From the NCBI RefSeq assembly GCF_001887355.1, contig NZ_MPIN01000002.1, positions 372,001 through 436,000 on the forward strand: a stretch of 64,000 nucleotides of DNA, given 5' to 3'. The notes under the pieces were generated by a model. It had not been told where the DNA came from. It saw nothing but the letters and a program-made list of their open reading frames with translations, and did no database searches. A program made the position numbers and the translations under genes. Every line of letters starts with the position of its first letter. The stretch's first letter is position 1. Shown here one piece after another: positions 61,354 through 64,000 of the stretch. This DNA comes from Cystobacter ferrugineus (lineage in GTDB: Bacteria; Myxococcota; Myxococcia; Myxococcales; Myxococcaceae).

Positions 61354-63282
61354 TCAGTCGTCCAGCGCGGGCAGCACCCCCACCTCGAGCGAGCTGGGGT
61401 GCCGCGCCGTGTGGTGGACGCGGTGGAAGGCGCGCACGAAGTCTTCCTCCTTGGCCTCGAAGATGTTGGGCACGAAGGTCTGCGGGTTGCGGTCGATGAA
61501 GGGGAACCAGCTCGACTGCACCTGGATCATCACCCGGTGCCCCCGCTTGAAGGTGTGCAGCACGTCGTTGATGGTGAAGCGCACCCGTGTCACCTCGCCC
61601 GGCGTGAAGGCCTTGGGCTGGGAGTAGCTCTCGCGGAAGCGGCCGCGGAAGGGCTCGCCCCGAACCAGCGTCTGTTGGTGGCCCCGGTCGATCGCGTCCG
61701 GGCTCTCGCCGCGTCGAGAGGCGCCGGGCAGCTTGCCGGGGTTGACGTCGATGAGCTTCACCACCCAGTCCGCGTCCGTGCCCGTGGTGGACACCCACAG
61801 GTCCGCCTCCAGGGGGCCCGCCAGCGTGAGATCCTTCTCCAGCGGCGCCGTCTGGTAGACGAGCACGTCGGGGCGGCGCGAGGCGAAGCGCTGGTCCTCG
61901 GCCATGTAGTTCTTGGCCCAGCCGGTGGTGATCTCCTGTGTGTAGGGCACGGGTCTGGCCGGGTCGCTCACGTACTCGTCGAAGGACTCGCCCGGCGCGG
62001 ACGGGGCCTGGAAGGAGAGGGCGCCCTTGGGCTGGAAGTACAGCCGCTGCTCGCGCACGGCCTTGGGGGGCCAGGTGTCGAAGCGCCGCCAGCGGTTGGC
62101 GCCGGTCTCGAAGATCGTGGCCTCGGACAGGGTGGGGGCCTCACCACCCTTGAGGTGGTGCTTGAAGAAGGCGAAGCCCAGCTCCTGGTAGAGGGGGCTC
62201 GTGGAGAAGCCGAAGTCCGCGTCCCCCAGGGACGAGCCGTCGGTGCGCATCCATCCGCCGTGGATCCACGGCCCCATGAGCAGGGAGTTGGAGATGCCCG
62301 GGTTCTGCTTCTCGATGGCGGCGTAGGTGCGCAAGGGCCCGTAGAGATCCTCGGTGTCGAACCAGCCGCCCACCACGAGCACCGCGGCCTTGATGTTCTT
62401 CAAGTGGGGCAGCAGGTTGCGCGACTGCCAGAAGGCGTCGTAGTTGGGGTGCGCGACGAAGTCCTTCCAGAAGGCGACGTTGCCCTTGAAGTAGCGCGCG
62501 TCCGCGTTGCCGAGCGCGCCGAGCTCCAGGAAGAACTGGTAGGCGTCGGGGGTGCCGTGCTCGAAGCGCTTCCACTCCTCGCTGTCGGTGGGCTGGGGCC
62601 GGGGCAGGCCGAAGCCGGAGAAGAAGTTGAACGCCAGCACCAGGTTGAAGGCACCGTGGCGGTGCATGTCATCCCAGAACCAGTCGGCGATGGGCGCCTG
62701 GGGGGAGATGGCCTTGAGCGCGGGGTGCGAGTCGATGGCGCCCGCGGCCGTGTAGTAGCCAGGGTAGGAGATGCCCCACTGGCCCACGCGGCCGTTGTTG
62801 CCCGGCACGTTCTTCACCAGCCACTCGATGGTGTCGTAGGTGTCGGTGCTCTCGTCGGTGTCCTTGGGGCCCTTCTTCGTGGCCAGGTGCGGCCGCACGT
62901 TGACGAACGTGCCCTCGGACATGTGCTGCCCGCGCACGTCCTGGAAGGCGAAGATGAAGCCCTCCTTCTCGTACTGCGCGGTGGGACCGAGCCGGCGGGC
63001 GTAGCGGTCCACGCCGTAGGGCGCGACGGAGTAGGGCGTGCGCACGAGCAGCACGGGATAGCGCCTGGCCGGGCTCGCGTCGTTGGGGACGTAGACGGAG
63101 GTGAACAACCTCGTGCCGTCGCGCATGGGGATGCGGTACTCGAACTTGGTGTAGTTCGAGCGGAGGTACTCGAAGCGCTCGGGGGCTTCTCCATCGGGAG
63201 AAGGCCGCGCGGTCTGGGCCCACGCCGGTCCGGTGAGCACGAGAAGTCCGAGCACCATCAGGTGACGGAGGGTGGGGTGCAT
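61354..63282 (-). CDS. CocE/NonD family hydrolase (X-Pro dipeptidyl-peptidase S15 type)
   Basis: A 642-residue exported hydrolase with signal peptide LMVLGLLVLTGPAWAQ. An alpha/beta-hydrolase domain starts at FEYRIPMRDGTRLFTSVYVP. The nucleophile Ser is in QWGISYPGYY. The C-terminal jelly-roll domain (residues about 420-630) contains RGHRVMIQVQSSWFPFIDRN. Members hydrolyse amide or ester bonds of acyl amino acids and related compounds, in the periplasm or outside the cell. The start at 63282 is supported by AGGAGA 5 bases upstream; the longer open frame crosses the divergent promoter and is rejected. Confidence 0.93.
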   Translation of the reverse strand: MHPTLRHLMVLGLLVLTGPAWAQTARPSPDGEAPERFEYLRSNYTKFEYRIPMRDGTRLFTSVYVPNDASPARRYPVLLVRTPYSVAPYGVDRYARRLGPTAQYEKEGFIFAFQDVRGQHMSEGTFVNVRPHLATKKGPKDTDESTDTYDTIEWLVKNVPGNNGRVGQWGISYPGYYTAAGAIDSHPALKAISPQAPIADWFWDDMHRHGAFNLVLAFNFFSGFGLPRPQPTDSEEWKRFEHGTPDAYQFFLELGALGNADARYFKGNVAFWKDFVAHPNYDAFWQSRNLLPHLKNIKAAVLVVGGWFDTEDLYGPLRTYAAIEKQNPGISNSLLMGPWIHGGWMRTDGSSLGDADFGFSTSPLYQELGFAFFKHHLKGGEAPTLSEATIFETGANRWRRFDTWPPKAVREQRLYFQPKGALSFQAPSAPGESFDEYVSDPARPVPYTQEITTGWAKNYMAEDQRFASRRPDVLVYQTAPLEKDLTLAGPLEADLWVSTTGTDADWVVKLIDVNPGKLPGASRRGESPDAIDRGHQQTLVRGEPFRGRFRESYSQPKAFTPGEVTRVRFTINDVLHTFKRGHRVMIQVQSSWFPFIDRNPQTFVPNIFEAKEEDFVRAFHRVHHTARHPSSLEVGVLPALDD

Positions 63283-63405
63283 GCTGTCTCCTGGGGGGAG
63301 GCGGCATTGTCGGTGAACGGCGGCGCGTCGGAAAGCGTCGTGTTCGGCACTCACGTGGTGGCGCGTCTTGACCCCCACCCGTTTCTGGACGATGCCTTGC
63401 GGTGC

Positions 63406-64000
63406 ATGTTCCGCTCGTCTTCCCGGACCCTGGCCCTCGTGGTGCTGGCCGCGCTCCTCGCCTGTGCCGCGGCCTCGGGCGCGGGCGCCTGGCGCTTCCA
63501 TCACAAGAACCCCCAGGCCCCCGTGGTGGGGCTCGACGAGTACGTGGTGATGGGGTGGGTGGGGTGGGACGCGAGCTGGTACGCGCGGATCGCCGAGAAG
63601 GGCTATGACTACCGTCCCGGCGAGCAGAGCTCGGTGGCCTTCTTCCCGCTCTATCCCCTGGCCATCCGCGCCGTGACGGCGCTCGGCGCCAACGTGTACC
63701 AGGCCGGAGTGCTCGTCAGCCTGCTGTGTGGCCCGCTCGCGGTGCTGCTCTTCCTGCGCTGGGCGCGCCGGCTCGTGGGCGACACCGCCGCGCTCCATGC
63801 CGCGCTGCTGCTCGCCCTCTACCCCTTCACCTTCTTCCTCTACGGCGTGATGTACTCCGACGCGCTCTTCCTCCTGCTGGTGGTGGGCGCGTTCCTCGCG
63901 TTGGAGAAGGGGCACCTGGTGCTGGCGGTGGCCCTGGGGGCGCTCGCCACGGCGGCCCGGCCGGTTGCACCCGCGGTGGTGGTGGGGCTGCTCGTGCGCC
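63406..64000 (+). CDS. PIG-V-like mannosyltransferase (5' part)
   Basis: The first 198 codons of a polytopic membrane protein running off the right edge. The sequence MGWVGWDASWYARIAEKGY followed by FFPLYPLAIR is characteristic of the PIG-V/GT-C mannosyltransferase family. These use a polyprenyl-phosphate sugar donor, with catalytic acidic residues in the first loop (the Asp in WDASWY). Several hydrophobic segments follow (VLVSLLCGPLAVLLFLRW, AALLLALYPFTFFLYG). Divergent from the hydrolase gene. The ATG at 63406 begins a normal anchor segment. Acceptor unknown. Confidence 0.78.
   Translation, partial: MFRSSSRTLALVVLAALLACAAASGAGAWRFHHKNPQAPVVGLDEYVVMGWVGWDASWYARIAEKGYDYRPGEQSSVAFFPLYPLAIRAVTALGANVYQAGVLVSLLCGPLAVLLFLRWARRLVGDTAALHAALLLALYPFTFFLYGVMYSDALFLLLVVGAFLALEKGHLVLAVALGALATAARPVAPAVVVGLLVR

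Overview
The window is GC-rich, densely coded DNA of myxobacterial character, most likely from the Cystobacterineae (Archangium/Cystobacter/Melittangium-like). This is inferred from gene content: several Ser/Thr protein kinases including giant kinase-ATPase-histidine kinase hybrids, a bacteriophytochrome, many lipoproteins, and secreted enzymes with DUF4214 or discoidin modules. No rRNA or other direct species marker is present.

Layout. 1-2395 (minus): a Gld-type ABC exporter cluster (GldG-like start, GldF-like permease, GldA-like ATPase) and a small membrane protein. 2806-13010 (minus): SppA, a 1790-residue kinase/AAA/GAF/histidine-kinase hybrid, and a two-gene unit of a TPR/barrel-like protein and a PEGA-type Ser/Thr kinase. 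13517-15043: secreted glycoside hydrolase-like protein with DUF4214 repeats. 15446-21850: a sensory block with a bacteriophytochrome kinase, a kelch lipoprotein, a GAF histidine kinase and a divergent stand-alone B12-binding protein carrying the Wx9EH photosensor signature. 22088-23674: periplasmic multicopper oxidase.

23682-31363 (minus): six genes in the order ligase, amidohydrolase, ligase, 3-dehydroquinate synthase II/GriH-like, class I aldolase/GriI-like, aspartokinase. A decayed duplicate of the aspartokinase 3' end follows. The gene set matches what is needed to make a 3-amino-4-hydroxybenzoate-type unit from aspartate semialdehyde, activate it, and close a heterocycle such as a benzoxazole. 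This is the strongest candidate for an undescribed system in the window.

31788-36073: a Cys-rich lipoprotein, a COQ4-like protein, and a hollowed-out paralogue of the giant hybrid kinase. 36682-47129: a four-gene extracytoplasmic copper/redox operon with a 1905-residue multicopper oxidase of Mn-oxidase size, a YVTN beta-propeller, a tandem double SCO protein, and a cytochrome c fused to a solute-binding protein. 47077-51232: an MFS exporter with divergent LysR regulator, and an AraC regulator divergent from an SDR dehydrogenase. Each divergent pair shares a conspicuous inverted repeat. 51274-55568: Ppx/GppA phosphatase, two overlapping lipoprotein genes and a discoidin-fused sugar dehydrogenase. 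55600-56418: a low-GC repeat region and a tRNA-Val/tRNA-Asp operon with clear promoter and terminator. 56552-63282: hemE, the fadIJ beta-oxidation pair and a CocE/NonD hydrolase. A PIG-V-like mannosyltransferase gene runs off the right edge.

All calls come from reading the sequence. No database search was run.
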